From Promicromonospora iranensis (GTDB lineage: Bacteria; Actinomycetota; Actinomycetes; Actinomycetales; Cellulomonadaceae), in the NCBI RefSeq assembly GCF_028994805.1, contig NZ_JAJQQP010000002.1, forward strand, positions 1-64,000: a stretch of 64,000 bases of DNA. Direction: 5' to 3'. The position numbers and the translations under genes were made by a program. The notes below the pieces were generated by a model. It was not told the origin of the DNA and did not search any database. It saw only the letters and a list, made by a program, of their open reading frames with translations. Of this stretch, positions 49,483 to 57,716 are shown piece after piece; position 1 is the stretch's first letter; every line of letters starts with the position of its first letter.

Positions 49483-51195
49483 ATGAGGCCGTCTGATTGG
49501 TCGCCGGTGGGGTTGGATGCTGATCCGACTCCGGGTGATCCGGTGCTGGTGCTCTCGGGTGGGCAGGAGTATCTGGAGGTCGCGTCCTCGATCGACAACG
49601 CCGCCTCCTCGATGTCCCGGTTGGATGTGGACGGCACCGTGTCGCAGGCCGTGGACGCGTTGATGGCGACCAAGGAAGACACCGTCGGTCAGATCCGTAA
49701 GGCCCACGGCCGGTACGTCGCCGCCGGTGAGGCCCTGGTCGGGTACGCATCCTCCCTGGAACGTGTCCAGTCGGAGACGCTGACCGCGCTGGACCAGGCC
49801 CGCGATGCGCAGGACCAGGTCCAGGCCGCGTCGGGGTCCAAGGACCGGTGGCAGGACCTGGCCGACTCGGCGAAGGACGAGACGGAGAAGCGCGAGTACG
49901 AGCAGAAGGCCGACCAGGCCGGTGGTGAGGCCGACCAGGCCGCGGGTGTGATCTCGTCCGCGAAGTCGACGATCGAGTCCGCGGTCTCCGACCGGAACCG
50001 GGCGGCCGAGCATGCGATCGACCGGATCGAGGAGATCACGTCCTCGGATGATCTCAATGATGGGTGGTGGGACAACTGGGGGTCCAAGCTCGTCGCCGCG
50101 ATCGCGGACATCGCCGACATGATCTCCACCATCGCCGGGATCCTCGCGATCATCGTCGCGTTCATCCCCGTCGTGGGCACCGCCCTGGCCGGGGTGCTCC
50201 TGGTCATCGCGGCGGTCGCCGCCATAGTGAGCGCGGTCGCGAACATCACGCTCGCGGCCACGGGTGAGCGGTCGTGGGCCGAGGCCGGCCTCGCGATCGC
50301 GGGTGCGGCACTGTCGCTGATTGGTCTGGGTGCTGCGGCGAAGGCCACGACCGGGGTGGCCAAGGGGATCAGCAAGGGCGCGGTCAAGCAGGGCCTGAAG
50401 TCCGGTAAGTCGTGCAAGTTCGGGTTCGGTAAGTGCTTCGTGGCCGGGACCCTGATCCACACACCGGACGGTCCGCGGCCGATCGAAGAGATCGCCGTTG
50501 GCGACAAGGTCTGGGCCCACAACCTGGCCACAGGCGCTGATGAGCTCCAGCTGGTGGTCGAGACGTTCGTGCGGCACACCACCGAGCTGTTCCACCTCAC
50601 GGTCAACGGCACCGTCATCTCCACCACGGCCGAGCACCCCTTCATGGTCCAGGGCCGGGGCTGGTTGGACGCCGCGTTCCTCAAGGTCGGTGACCTGCTG
50701 GTCACCCCGGACGGCACCACGGTCCCGGTCGAGGCCATCGAGACCGAGCAGCGCACCGAGGCCGATGCGGAGACGGTCTACAACTTCCACGTCGAGACCC
50801 ACCACAACTACTACGTCCACGCGGGCGACCTGCTGGTCCTGGTGCACAACGCCGGCCACGTTCCGAAGGTGACGTTCAGTCGTACCAAGGGGCCCGGGCT
50901 CGGCAAGAACTTCGACAACGCGGTTGCAGCCGGTGAACCCACTCGATTGACTAAGGTCAGTGCCGCGGCACGAGACGCCAATCGTCGAGCGGCACTGCGG
51001 GGGCAACCGCCAGCACCGGCCGGTCAATCGCTCGATGAGTATCCGTTCGCGAGTTCGGCTGAGGGGGGTGCGGGCTCCCACGTGATGGCAGTGCCACGCG
51101 CAGAACAGAACTACCAGGGCGGAGTCTTGAGCGCCTTCTATCAAAAGCACAATATTCAACCAGGCGACCAGTTCGATGTGGAGTTCGTGCCATGA
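49483..51195 (+). CDS. Polymorphic toxin A: WXG/LXG-like head, Hint domain, NucA/NucB-type DNase
   Basis: 570 residues. Head (1-200): helical, Ala/Asp/Glu-rich, SGGQEYLEVASSIDNAAS and SSLERVQSETLTALDQARDA, typical of type VII-exported toxins. Residues about 205-290 are hydrophobic with GTALAGVLLVIAAVAAIVSA. A Hint autoprocessing domain starts at CFVAGTLIHTPDG (about 325) and closes with NYYVHAGDLLVLVHN. The C-terminal about 105 residues carry ANRRAALRGQ, LDEYPFASSAEGG and YQGGVLSAFY, matching NucA/NucB DNases. GGAGAGG precedes the ATG. The next gene overlaps it and should encode immunity. No secretion genes are in view. Confidence 0.85.
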   Translation: MRPSDWSPVGLDADPTPGDPVLVLSGGQEYLEVASSIDNAASSMSRLDVDGTVSQAVDALMATKEDTVGQIRKAHGRYVAAGEALVGYASSLERVQSETLTALDQARDAQDQVQAASGSKDRWQDLADSAKDETEKREYEQKADQAGGEADQAAGVISSAKSTIESAVSDRNRAAEHAIDRIEEITSSDDLNDGWWDNWGSKLVAAIADIADMISTIAGILAIIVAFIPVVGTALAGVLLVIAAVAAIVSAVANITLAATGERSWAEAGLAIAGAALSLIGLGAAAKATTGVAKGISKGAVKQGLKSGKSCKFGFGKCFVAGTLIHTPDGPRPIEEIAVGDKVWAHNLATGADELQLVVETFVRHTTELFHLTVNGTVISTTAEHPFMVQGRGWLDAAFLKVGDLLVTPDGTTVPVEAIETEQRTEADAETVYNFHVETHHNYYVHAGDLLVLVHNAGHVPKVTFSRTKGPGLGKNFDNAVAAGEPTRLTKVSAAARDANRRAALRGQPPAPAGQSLDEYPFASSAEGGAGSHVMAVPRAEQNYQGGVLSAFYQKHNIQPGDQFDVEFVP

Positions 51196-51767
51196 CCTTT
51201 GAGATGACTGACTCCTTGAACCGTGTCGAGAACGCGCTCGCGGAGCTAGGGCGGGAAAAACTGTTGGGTCGTCTTCGGGCCGGACGCTCGACGGACGATA
51301 TTCGGCGCAACCTCGACGCGGTCGGGCTCAGTTCCTCGGAGTCGCTGGAAAAGCTCTTCGGGTGGCACGACGGAACCGACACGAGTGATGCAATCTTGGA
51401 CGACATCCACATGTTCCCGGGTTTCTATCTGCTCACTCTTGATGACGCCCTGGCGAACTACCGCGCCTTCGTGGAAGATCCCCGGTGGCAGCGTGGCTGG
51501 CTGCCTCTCTTCGCCAACGGCGGCGGCGACTTCTATGTTCTCGACAGTGCCTCAGCGGGAGACGGCCCGGTTCGCCACTTCCGCATTGATGAGACCGAAC
51601 ACCCGGTGGAATTCAGTTCGATCACCACCTTCCTCGCGGCGATCGCTACGTGTTTCGAAGGTGGAGTCTTCTTCGTGGACGCCAGCGGCTACCTTGAGAT
51701 GGACGACCAGGCGTTCGCGACAGTCGCCGGCAGGGTTGATCCGACGGTGCAGTGGTGGAAGGGCTGA
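51192..51767 (+). CDS. SUKH (SMI1/KNR4-like) immunity protein for toxin A
   Basis: 191 residues. GLSSSESLEKLFGWHDGTD and WQRGWLPLFANGGGDFYVLD are SMI1/KNR4-type patterns; SUKH proteins are the commonest immunity family for nuclease polymorphic toxins. The ATG at 51192 overlaps the toxin stop (ATGA), giving coupled synthesis. Codon use is less extreme in GC than its neighbours (more A and T at third positions), a sign of separate origin. Binding to the NucA/NucB-type domain is inferred from position. Confidence 0.82.
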   Translation: MTFEMTDSLNRVENALAELGREKLLGRLRAGRSTDDIRRNLDAVGLSSSESLEKLFGWHDGTDTSDAILDDIHMFPGFYLLTLDDALANYRAFVEDPRWQRGWLPLFANGGGDFYVLDSASAGDGPVRHFRIDETEHPVEFSSITTFLAAIATCFEGGVFFVDASGYLEMDDQAFATVAGRVDPTVQWWKG

Positions 51768-51824
51768 GTATGTGACAGAGCGGAACGAACACGGCCTGGA
51801 GCTCCCTGCTGCGAGGGCCGGCAT

Positions 51825-52292
51825 TCAGTCCTGCCGGAAGTGCCCTCGCTCCACGGCCAGCCGGATCGCCGCCTTGTACCCCTCTGGCATGTCCAGCGCG
51901 CCGGCCTCGTCGGGCGTGACGAGCACCAGCTCCTTGTGCTCGTGGCTGTAGACGGGCACCACGTCGCCGTCGTACGTCGCGAGGAACGTCACGACGAGGA
52001 CGTGGCGGTGCGGAAACACCCGGTACACCCACGTGTGGAAGGGCTCGCCGACGGTGGCGTCCCAGGCGAGCTCCTCCCGGATCTCCCGAGCGAGGCCCAC
52101 GGCGGGCTCCTCGCCCGGGTCGAGCTTGCCGCCCGGGAGCTCCCACTCGTCGCGCTCGTTGCGGAGGAGCGGTAGTCGGCCGTTCCAGCTGATGACTGCC
52201 TTGAGCGAGACCGGCAGCTGGTACTCGAAATAGCCGGCGTTGCGCTCGACCAGGTAGGGCTCGCCGGAGGAGCGGGAGTGGAGCACCGTCAT
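51825..52292 (-). CDS. Nudix hydrolase
   Basis: 155 residues. The Nudix box is intact: GGKLDPGEEPAVGLAREIREEL (G-x5-E-x7-R-E-x-x-E-E), following VISWNGRLPLLRNERDEWELP. These enzymes hydrolyse nucleoside diphosphate derivatives; the substrate cannot be read. TATCGT ends 6 nt before the ATG, leaderless type. Convergent with the immunity gene to its left. Confidence 0.88.
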   Translation of the reverse strand: MTVLHSRSSGEPYLVERNAGYFEYQLPVSLKAVISWNGRLPLLRNERDEWELPGGKLDPGEEPAVGLAREIREELAWDATVGEPFHTWVYRVFPHRHVLVVTFLATYDGDVVPVYSHEHKELVLVTPDEAGALDMPEGYKAAIRLAVERGHFRQD

Positions 52293-52330
52293 CGGTCGAC
52301 GATAGCGGCGCAGATCGGGGCAGACATCTC

Positions 52331-52370
52331 GGTGCCGGCAGCGCGGCCTGGTTGGCCGACTGCCGGCACC
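52331..52370 (-). terminator. Terminator of the secreted isomerase-like gene
   Basis: GGTGCCGGCAG (52331-52341) pairs with CTGCCGGCACC (52360-52370), 11 bp, with a further CGGCC/GGCCG pairing in the loop. It lies 18 bp past the minus-strand stop at 52389. Confidence 0.7.
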
Positions 52371-52388
52371 GGTCAGACGCGTGCTGGG

Positions 52389-53333
52389 TCAGAAGGTGAA
52401 GCAGTCCAGGAATTTGTACGACTTCGCCGACGACTCGAACGACGGCGCGAAGTCCCACTCGTACGTGTAGTACTTCACGTCGCCCTTGGCGGCCCGGAAG
52501 ATCGGTGCGAAGTCCATCTCGCCGTCGCCGAGCCCGACCTGGGTGAGTCCCTCCGGGGCGCCGATGTTCACGGCGTCCTTCACGTGCAGGAGCTCCATGC
52601 GGTCGCCGTGCTCCTCGACGAGGCCGGCGACGTCCATCCCGGCGTCGGCGGCCCAGCCGAGGTCCAGCTCGAACGTGACGTACCGCCGGTCGGTGTTCTC
52701 CACCAGGACCTCCCAGGCGGTGACGGTCTCGCCTGTCCCGGGGTGCGTGAACGTCTTCTCGAAGACGTCGGAGTGGTTGTGCAGCAGCACCTTCTTTACG
52801 CCATGGTGGTGGGCGTACTCGCCGAGCTGGTCGAGGTAGGCCGCCGTCTCGACCGTGTCCTCGTACGTGGCCGTGCTTCCCGGGATGCCGCCGGCTCCGA
52901 TGTAGCGCTGGCCGAGCTCCGCCGCGTACGCGACCGTCTCCGGCCAGGTGTCCCAGTCCGTGCTGCCGTGGCTCGACGCCGCGTGCAGCCCGTGCTCGTC
53001 GAGCAGCGCCTCGAGGTCCTCGACCGGCATGTCGTACGGCTGGTTGTACAGCTCGACGTTGCGGAACCCGGCCTTGGCCACCTCACCGAACACCCGGTCC
53101 AGCTGCTCGGTGGTGGGCTGCTCGAACCCGAGCTCGCTGACGTGCGTGAAGAGCTGGATGGAGATCTGCGAGTCGGGGATGCCGCGGCCGGAGCCGCAGC
53201 CCGCCGCTCCCTGGTCCGGTGATGCTGCCGTCGCGGCCGGAGCTGCCGCGAGGGTTCCGAGGGCCATGGCCGCGGCGAGCGCGGCGGCGTGCAGCTGTCG
53301 GCGGTGTCGTGAGCGGGGGAGTGCGTTCCGCAT
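52389..53333 (-). CDS. Secreted sugar phosphate isomerase/epimerase-like TIM barrel
   Basis: 314 residues. Sec signal peptide (LHAAALAAAMALGTLAAAPA). Mature part fits the xylose isomerase-like TIM barrel (AP_endonuc_2): ISIQLFTHVSELGF, AKAGFRNVELYNQPYDMP, VKKVLLHNHSDVF, YVTFELDLGWAADAGMD and MELLHVKDAV, with Glu, His and Asp residues at the usual metal positions. Secretion is typical of actinobacterial sugar catabolism genes. Start ATG at 53333 with AGGAGCACG upstream. An interrupted inverted repeat (53369-53402) lies upstream. Confidence 0.83.
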   Translation of the reverse strand: MRNALPRSRHRRQLHAAALAAAMALGTLAAAPAATAASPDQGAAGCGSGRGIPDSQISIQLFTHVSELGFEQPTTEQLDRVFGEVAKAGFRNVELYNQPYDMPVEDLEALLDEHGLHAASSHGSTDWDTWPETVAYAAELGQRYIGAGGIPGSTATYEDTVETAAYLDQLGEYAHHHGVKKVLLHNHSDVFEKTFTHPGTGETVTAWEVLVENTDRRYVTFELDLGWAADAGMDVAGLVEEHGDRMELLHVKDAVNIGAPEGLTQVGLGDGEMDFAPIFRAAKGDVKYYTYEWDFAPSFESSAKSYKFLDCFTF

Positions 53334-53368
53334 CGTGCTCCTGACGTCGTTGTCGGTAGTCACCGCGA

Positions 53369-53402
53369 GAGACTTTTGACGCGCGGCATACAAAAGAGTC
53401 TC
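53369..53402. promoter_or_regulatory. Inverted repeat upstream of the isomerase-like gene
   Basis: GAGACTTTTG (53369-53378) and CAAAAGAGTCTC (53391-53402) are inverted copies with a 2-nt insertion and a 12-bp spacer, 36 bp before the start codon. T/A-rich arms in GC-rich DNA suggest an operator or a terminator for the broken Nudix gene. Confidence 0.45.
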
Positions 53403-53438
53403 GTCGGGTGATATATGTCTGTCAAGGGCACTTTTCGG

Positions 53439-53797
53439 TCAGGCGGTGTACGGGGCGCCGTTGTCGCACAGGACCGGTCCGGCGTCGTTCCGCGTGGCGG
53501 CGAGGGCGACGGCGAGACGGCGGGCGAGCCGGTCGCTCGTCCGCTCCCGGGCACGTGGTCGACGACGAGCAGCCGCATGTGCCGACGCACGATCCCGAGC
53601 TCCTCGGAGAGCTCGCGTGCGGCGGCGTGCCAGGGGGACTCACCGGCGTCGACCACACCGCCCGGGATGTCCCACGTCGGTTTGTACGAGGGCTCGACGA
53701 GCACGACGCGGCCTGCGTCGTCGTACAGGAGGACGCCTGCGGACATGCGCTTGAGGGGGAGTGAGGCGACGTACTGGTCGAAGGGAAGGAGGTCCAT
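53439..53797 (-). pseudogene. Nudix hydrolase pseudogene (frameshifted, internally deleted)
   Basis: The first 75 residues are a normal Nudix N-terminus with box GGVVDAGESPWHAAARELSEEL, reaching LLVVDHVPG. The expected beta strands then fail: the frame turns into Pro/Thr/Ser-rich nonsense. In another frame of the same DNA is a typical Nudix C-terminal helix and tail, RLARRLAVALAATRN and GPVLCDNGAPYTA, ending with a stop at 53439. So the gene appears to have lost an internal piece with a frame change. The open frame itself continues to 53360. TAGCGT ends 6 nt before the ATG. Confidence 0.7.
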
Positions 53798-53861
53798 CGT
53801 CCGACGCTAGTGGTCTCAATTCGCTTGGCCGACGCGAGCCCGGTGCGTACGGTCAGAGCCG

Positions 53862-54329
53862 ATGAACATCCCGAAGCGTCAGGTTCGTGCTGTCTACGAC
53901 ACCGAGGCGATCACCGTGTACCAGGCCTACCCGCTCGGCATCGCTGCCCTGAGCCACTTCGACCGGAGGCTGCACGACGACGCCGCGGCTTGGGCCGCCC
54001 AGAAAGCGGCCAGTCCCGTACGAGTCCAATGGGATCCCGAACGCACACCCTCCGGCGCTGCACTGGAGCACCGGTCGCTGCAGGTCGGAATAGGTGGAGC
54101 GGCCGTGGATGCCTACGTGGACGAATGGGTGATCGGCCTGGAGGACATCACGGAGCGGGTCCGAGCGTGGCGCTCGGAGCTGGTCGACGGAGGTTCGCCG
54201 ACGCTGCCCCACGAGACGCCGTACCCGCTTCCGTCGTCGGTGGCGGTGCGCATTGAGGCCCACACTGCCTTACGAGCTGATCATGCGCAGGGGCGGTCGG
54301 ACGGCGAGCGGGTGCCCGACGAGCCCTGA
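53862..54329 (+). CDS. DUF4291 protein with internal deletion
   Basis: 155 residues. Starts like DUF4291 (IPKRQVRAVYDTEAITVYQAY) and resumes with LSHFDRRLHDDAAAW, VRVQWDPERTP and LQVGIGGAAVDAYVDEWVIG, but the family's central segment with the FVAPF and RMTWIKPSFLWM-type motifs is missing between YQAYPLGIAA and LSHFDRR. From memory of the family about 40 to 50 residues are absent in frame. TACGGT lies 8 nt before the ATG. Probably non-functional or altered. Confidence 0.72.
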   Translation: MNIPKRQVRAVYDTEAITVYQAYPLGIAALSHFDRRLHDDAAAWAAQKAASPVRVQWDPERTPSGAALEHRSLQVGIGGAAVDAYVDEWVIGLEDITERVRAWRSELVDGGSPTLPHETPYPLPSSVAVRIEAHTALRADHAQGRSDGERVPDEP

Positions 54330-54380
54330 GGTTCTGAAAAGGCCTCGGTGCGAGGTGGCCGCACGTGCCAGGATCGACGC

Positions 54381-55100
54381 ATGCTGATTGCCGCCGAGCA
54401 GCGCCTTCTCGACGCGGCGCTCGACACCGCCTCCCGCCTTCCGGCCGACGGCTCGTACCTGAACACCGTCGCGTCCGCCGTGATGGATGTGCACGGTGAC
54501 ATCTACACCGGCGTGAACGTCGGCCACTTCACGGGCGGCCCGTGCGCGGAGCTCGTCACGCTCGGGGTGGCGGCGGCCGCAGGGGCCGGCCCGATCGCGT
54601 TGATCGTCGCGGCGGGTGACGAGGGCCGCGGTGTCATGCCCCCGTGCGGACGATGCCGCCAGGTGCTGCTGGACCAGCAGCCGGACTGCCGCGTCATCGT
54701 TCCCGACGGCGACGGTGCGAGCTCGGTCCCGGCTCGCGAGCTGCTTCCGTACCCGTCCCAGCACCCTGACGCGAACCCGCCGCGCCTGCTGCGGTTCAGC
54801 CCGCAGCACTGGGACAACGTGGTCGACGGCGTCAAGACGGCCACCACCCGCTTCAACGACCCGGCTGCTCCCGGACCGGCCACATTCCTGTTCGAGTTCG
54901 ATGACAGGTACCGGACTCTGCCCGGGGTGGTCGAGTCCGTCGAGCACGTCCGGTTCGCCGACATCACCGATGCCCAGGCGGCCCTGGAGGGCTGTACCGC
55001 CGACGAGCTGCGCACCGCCCTGCGGACCCACTACTACCCCGAGATCGTCGACGACGACACGGTCGATTTCGTGCGGTTCCGGCTCGTGGCGGAGGGCTGA
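54381..55100 (+). CDS. Cytidine deaminase-like and ASCH domain fusion
   Basis: 239 residues. Residues 1-125 are a cytidine deaminase fold: zinc and catalytic motif GGPCAELVTLG (C-A-E) and PPCGRCRQVLLD (PCxxC). Residues about 135-239 are an ASCH domain, LLRFSPQHWDNVVDGVKTAT then VESVEHVRFADIT, an RNA-binding beta barrel related to PUA. Deaminates a nucleoside or base; a fusion with ASCH suggests a modified nucleoside or RNA-linked substrate. CAGGAT ends 6 nt before the ATG. The gene follows the DUF4291 gene by 51 bp. Confidence 0.85.
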   Translation: MLIAAEQRLLDAALDTASRLPADGSYLNTVASAVMDVHGDIYTGVNVGHFTGGPCAELVTLGVAAAAGAGPIALIVAAGDEGRGVMPPCGRCRQVLLDQQPDCRVIVPDGDGASSVPARELLPYPSQHPDANPPRLLRFSPQHWDNVVDGVKTATTRFNDPAAPGPATFLFEFDDRYRTLPGVVESVEHVRFADITDAQAALEGCTADELRTALRTHYYPEIVDDDTVDFVRFRLVAEG

Positions 55101-55167
55101 TCGGCGAAGGTGCTCGTCGTAGGGTGGGACCTGGCCGAAGGGTGCTTCAGGACAGGGGAGTCAGGGG

Positions 55168-55506
55168 ATGCGGCGATACCTGATCTCGTTCGAGGACGGC
55201 GCGATGACCTTCCCGGAGGAGGACCTGCCCGAAGTCTCGCGGGCCTCGCACGAGGTGGTCCAGCAGGCCAAGGACGCCGGGGTGTGGATCTTCGGCGCCG
55301 GGCTGAACGTCCACGAGGTGAGCGTGGTGGCCACGGACGGTGTGGTGACCGACGGTGTGCCCCCGCAGAGCACCGCACGGCTCGGCGGGTTCTCGATCAT
55401 CGAGGTGCCCTCTCTCGACGAGGCCAAGGCCTGGGCTGCCAGGATGGCCGTCGCGTGCCGGTGTGCGCAGGAGGTCCGGGAGATCATGTTCGACCCGGAG
55501 TCCTGA
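55168..55506 (+). CDS. YCII-related protein
   Basis: 112 residues with the YCII/ferredoxin-like fold: MRRYLISFEDGAM at the start, the helix VSRASHEVVQQAKDAGVWIF, and GGFSIIEVPSLDEAKAWAARMAV. Such proteins are common next to sigma factors and may act as small enzymes or dimeric binders; the role here is unknown. GGGGA-type site immediately before the ATG. Convergent with the TetR gene. Confidence 0.82.
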   Translation: MRRYLISFEDGAMTFPEEDLPEVSRASHEVVQQAKDAGVWIFGAGLNVHEVSVVATDGVVTDGVPPQSTARLGGFSIIEVPSLDEAKAWAARMAVACRCAQEVREIMFDPES

Positions 55507-55558
55507 CCGGCCGGTCCTGACCAGCGCCGACGTGCTCGAACGGCTCCGCCGTCGGCTC

Positions 55559-56167
55559 TCAGGCCGTCGGCCGGAGCATCGCGAAGCTGCGTTCGAGCAG
55601 CTCGGAGATCGTGGTGTCGTCGTCGACGTCTGCCCAGGTGGTGAACGCGACGTCGAGGCACGCGAGCGACGCCTGGACGATGATCTCGGCGCGTAGTGCG
55701 GTGTCCCCGTCGTCGGGCAGCCGGGCCGCGACGAGGGGGAGGAGCATGCGCCCCCACAGCTGGTGCTTCTCGAGGTTGCGGGCGCGCAGCGACGCGGTGC
55801 TGACGAGTATCCGCATACCCACCTTGCCGCGCTGGACGCGGCCGTCCTGCGCCAGCAGGCCGATGAAGGCCTCGAACGAGGCCAGGAGCGAATCCCACAC
55901 CGGCTCGTCGGCGGGGCGGGCCGCGAAGGCGTCGCGTACGAACTCGCCCCAGCGCTCCGGCTCGCCGACGACGACGTCCTCCTTGGCGGGGAAGTAGCGG
56001 TGGAACGTGCGCCCCGACATGCCCGCGGCGGCGGCGATCTGGTCGACGGTGACCTGGTCGAACCCGCGCTCGGCGAACAGGTCGAGCGCGACCTCGGTGA
56101 TGCGGGCGCGCACGGCATCACGGCTGATCTCGCGCAGGCTCGGCCCGCTGCTCGTGGTGCTCGGCAT
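55559..56167 (-). CDS. TetR-family regulator
   Basis: 202 residues. N-terminal helix-turn-helix: ITEVALDLFAERGFDQVTVD, IAAAAGMSGRTFHRYFPAKED. C-terminal region resembles the TetR_C group with LLASFEAFIGLLAQDGR. Divergent from an aldo/keto reductase gene with a palindromic site between them, so it probably controls that gene and itself. TAGTCT ends 7 nt before the ATG, leaderless type. Confidence 0.9.
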   Translation of the reverse strand: MPSTTSSGPSLREISRDAVRARITEVALDLFAERGFDQVTVDQIAAAAGMSGRTFHRYFPAKEDVVVGEPERWGEFVRDAFAARPADEPVWDSLLASFEAFIGLLAQDGRVQRGKVGMRILVSTASLRARNLEKHQLWGRMLLPLVAARLPDDGDTALRAEIIVQASLACLDVAFTTWADVDDDTTISELLERSFAMLRPTA

Positions 56168-56195
56168 GGTCCCCAGACTACCGCCGGTGCCGCAT

Positions 56196-56231
56196 GTGTC
56201 AGGGCCTGACAGATATGGCGTACGCTGACAC
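56196..56231. promoter_or_regulatory. TetR operator candidates
   Basis: TGTCAGG-G-CCTGACA (56197-56211) is a perfect 15-bp palindrome; a further half site CTGACAC lies at 56225-56231 and mirrors GTGTCAG at 56196-56202. Located between the divergent TetR and aldo/keto reductase genes, 30 to 65 bp before each start. Confidence 0.68.
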
Positions 56232-56260
56232 GTATCGCCTCACAGCTAAGGAGTCTCACC

Positions 56261-57199
56261 ATGGAGACGCGCACACTGGGCCAGCAGGGCCTGACCGTTT
56301 CGGCACTCGGGTACGGCGCGATGGGGACCGCGGCGTTCTACGGCGCCACCGACGACACCGAGTCGATCGCCGCCATCCGCCGCGCGCACGACGGGGGCGT
56401 GACCTTCTTCGACACCGCCGAGCTGTACGGCTGGGGTGTGGGGGAGGAGCTGCTCGGCCACGCGCTCGCGCCGATCCGCGACGAGGTGGTGATCGCCACC
56501 AAGTTCGGTTTCACCAGGACCTACGGGTCGGACTCGCGGCCCGAGCACATCCGTGAGGTGGTCGACAACAGCCTGCGGAACCTGGGCGTCGACGTCATCG
56601 ACGTCCTGTACCAGCACGTCCCGGACCCGAACGTCCCGATCGAGGACGTCGTGGGCGTGATGAAGGAGTACGTGGACGCCGGCAAGGTCAAGTACCTCGG
56701 CCTCTCCAACGCGGACGAGGACACGGTCCGGCGCGCCCACGCGGTGCACCCGATCTCGATGGTCCAGGAGGAGTACTCGATCTTCGCTCGCGAGAGCGAG
56801 GTGCTGCTGCCCGTGCTCGAGGAGCTCGGCATCGGGCTCGTCGCGTACTCCCCGCTGGCACGCGGGTTCCTGAGCGGCGCGGTCCAGCCGCGCGACCAGT
56901 ACGACGCCGACGACGTGCGCCAGATGATCGGCTGGTGGGCGCCCGAGAACTTCGACGCCAACGTCGAGATCGCGAGCCGGCTTCGGGAGCTCGCCGCGAG
57001 CAAGGGCGTCACGCTGTCGCAGCTGGCCCTGGCCTGGCTGCTGGCGCGGAAGGACTATGTCGTGCCGATCCCGGGGTCGCGCAACCCCGAGCGTGTGGCG
57101 CAGAACGTCGCGGCGGCCGGCATCACCCTGACCGACGGGGACCTGGCACGGATCGCGGAGATCGCGCCGGGTGGGGCGGTGGGGGAGCGGGGCGTCTGA
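56261..57199 (+). CDS. Aldo/keto reductase
   Basis: 312 residues. Full AKR barrel: GYGAMGTAAFY, Asp/Tyr of the tetrad in FFDTAELYGWGVGEELLG, Lys in EVVIATKFGF, His in YQHVPDPNVPIEDVVG, and the cofactor loop DYVVPIPGSRNPERVAQN. Reduces an aldehyde or ketone with NADPH; target unknown. AAGGAG lies before the ATG. Its last 357 bp (56847-57203) are duplicated at 59737-60092 on the far side of toxin B. Confidence 0.92.
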   Translation: METRTLGQQGLTVSALGYGAMGTAAFYGATDDTESIAAIRRAHDGGVTFFDTAELYGWGVGEELLGHALAPIRDEVVIATKFGFTRTYGSDSRPEHIREVVDNSLRNLGVDVIDVLYQHVPDPNVPIEDVVGVMKEYVDAGKVKYLGLSNADEDTVRRAHAVHPISMVQEEYSIFARESEVLLPVLEELGIGLVAYSPLARGFLSGAVQPRDQYDADDVRQMIGWWAPENFDANVEIASRLRELAASKGVTLSQLALAWLLARKDYVVPIPGSRNPERVAQNVAAAGITLTDGDLARIAEIAPGGAVGERGV

Positions 57200-57281
57200 G
57201 CCCTCGGGCTGCTCGCTGGGTGAGGGCGTGATCGTTGCGGCTGTGGATTCGTGCGGCCGCGACGATCACTCCCTCCCGTTC

Positions 57282-57713
57282 TCATGCTGCCGAGTCGTTC
57301 CGTGCGACCAGGATCCAGAATTCCGACTCTTCGGTGCTGACGGCGATGCTGACCGAGCGGTCCAGGCTGGACGCGATGAAGTCCGGCTCGTCGGACTCCA
57401 TCCCCAGGTCGCGGATGGAGAACTGCTTGTTGGCGCGGACATGGAACCAGGGCAGGTCGAACGTCCCTTCGCCACTGACCGTCAAGAGAAACTCCCTGCG
57501 GTCCGAGACCACGCCTAGCGATGCGGCCACCGTGGTCCAGGTCTGTTCCAGCGCGACGAGCGAGGCCTCCTCCAGGGCGTCGGAGATCCGCACCACGGGC
57601 TCGGCGTGTACGGAGGAGAAGGCCTTCCATGCTGATTGGACGTCGTCCGGTGTGCCGGACTGCCCCAACCGGATGAGCCCCGACCGGTCAATGTTCTCGA
57701 TGGTGCTGGACAT
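57282..57713 (-). CDS. Probable immunity protein for toxin B
   Basis: 143 residues of no family I recognise: MSSTIENIDRSGLIRLGQSG, with a helix SLVALEQTWTTVAASLG and strands FLLTVSGEGTFDLPWFHV and FWILVARNDSAA. It starts 3 bp after the toxin B stop and is on the same strand, the standard place for a cognate immunity gene. Base composition is less GC-biased than the surrounding genes. Inferred to block the C-terminal domain of toxin B. Confidence 0.7.
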   Translation of the reverse strand: MSSTIENIDRSGLIRLGQSGTPDDVQSAWKAFSSVHAEPVVRISDALEEASLVALEQTWTTVAASLGVVSDRREFLLTVSGEGTFDLPWFHVRANKQFSIRDLGMESDEPDFIASSLDRSVSIAVSTEESEFWILVARNDSAA

Positions 57714-57716
57714 CGG

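Noticed and set aside
50430..50860. An intein in toxin A
   Set aside because: The Hint fold is present, but no C-extein protein resumes after VHN. The domain precedes a toxin module, so it is a cleavage device and not a splicing intein.
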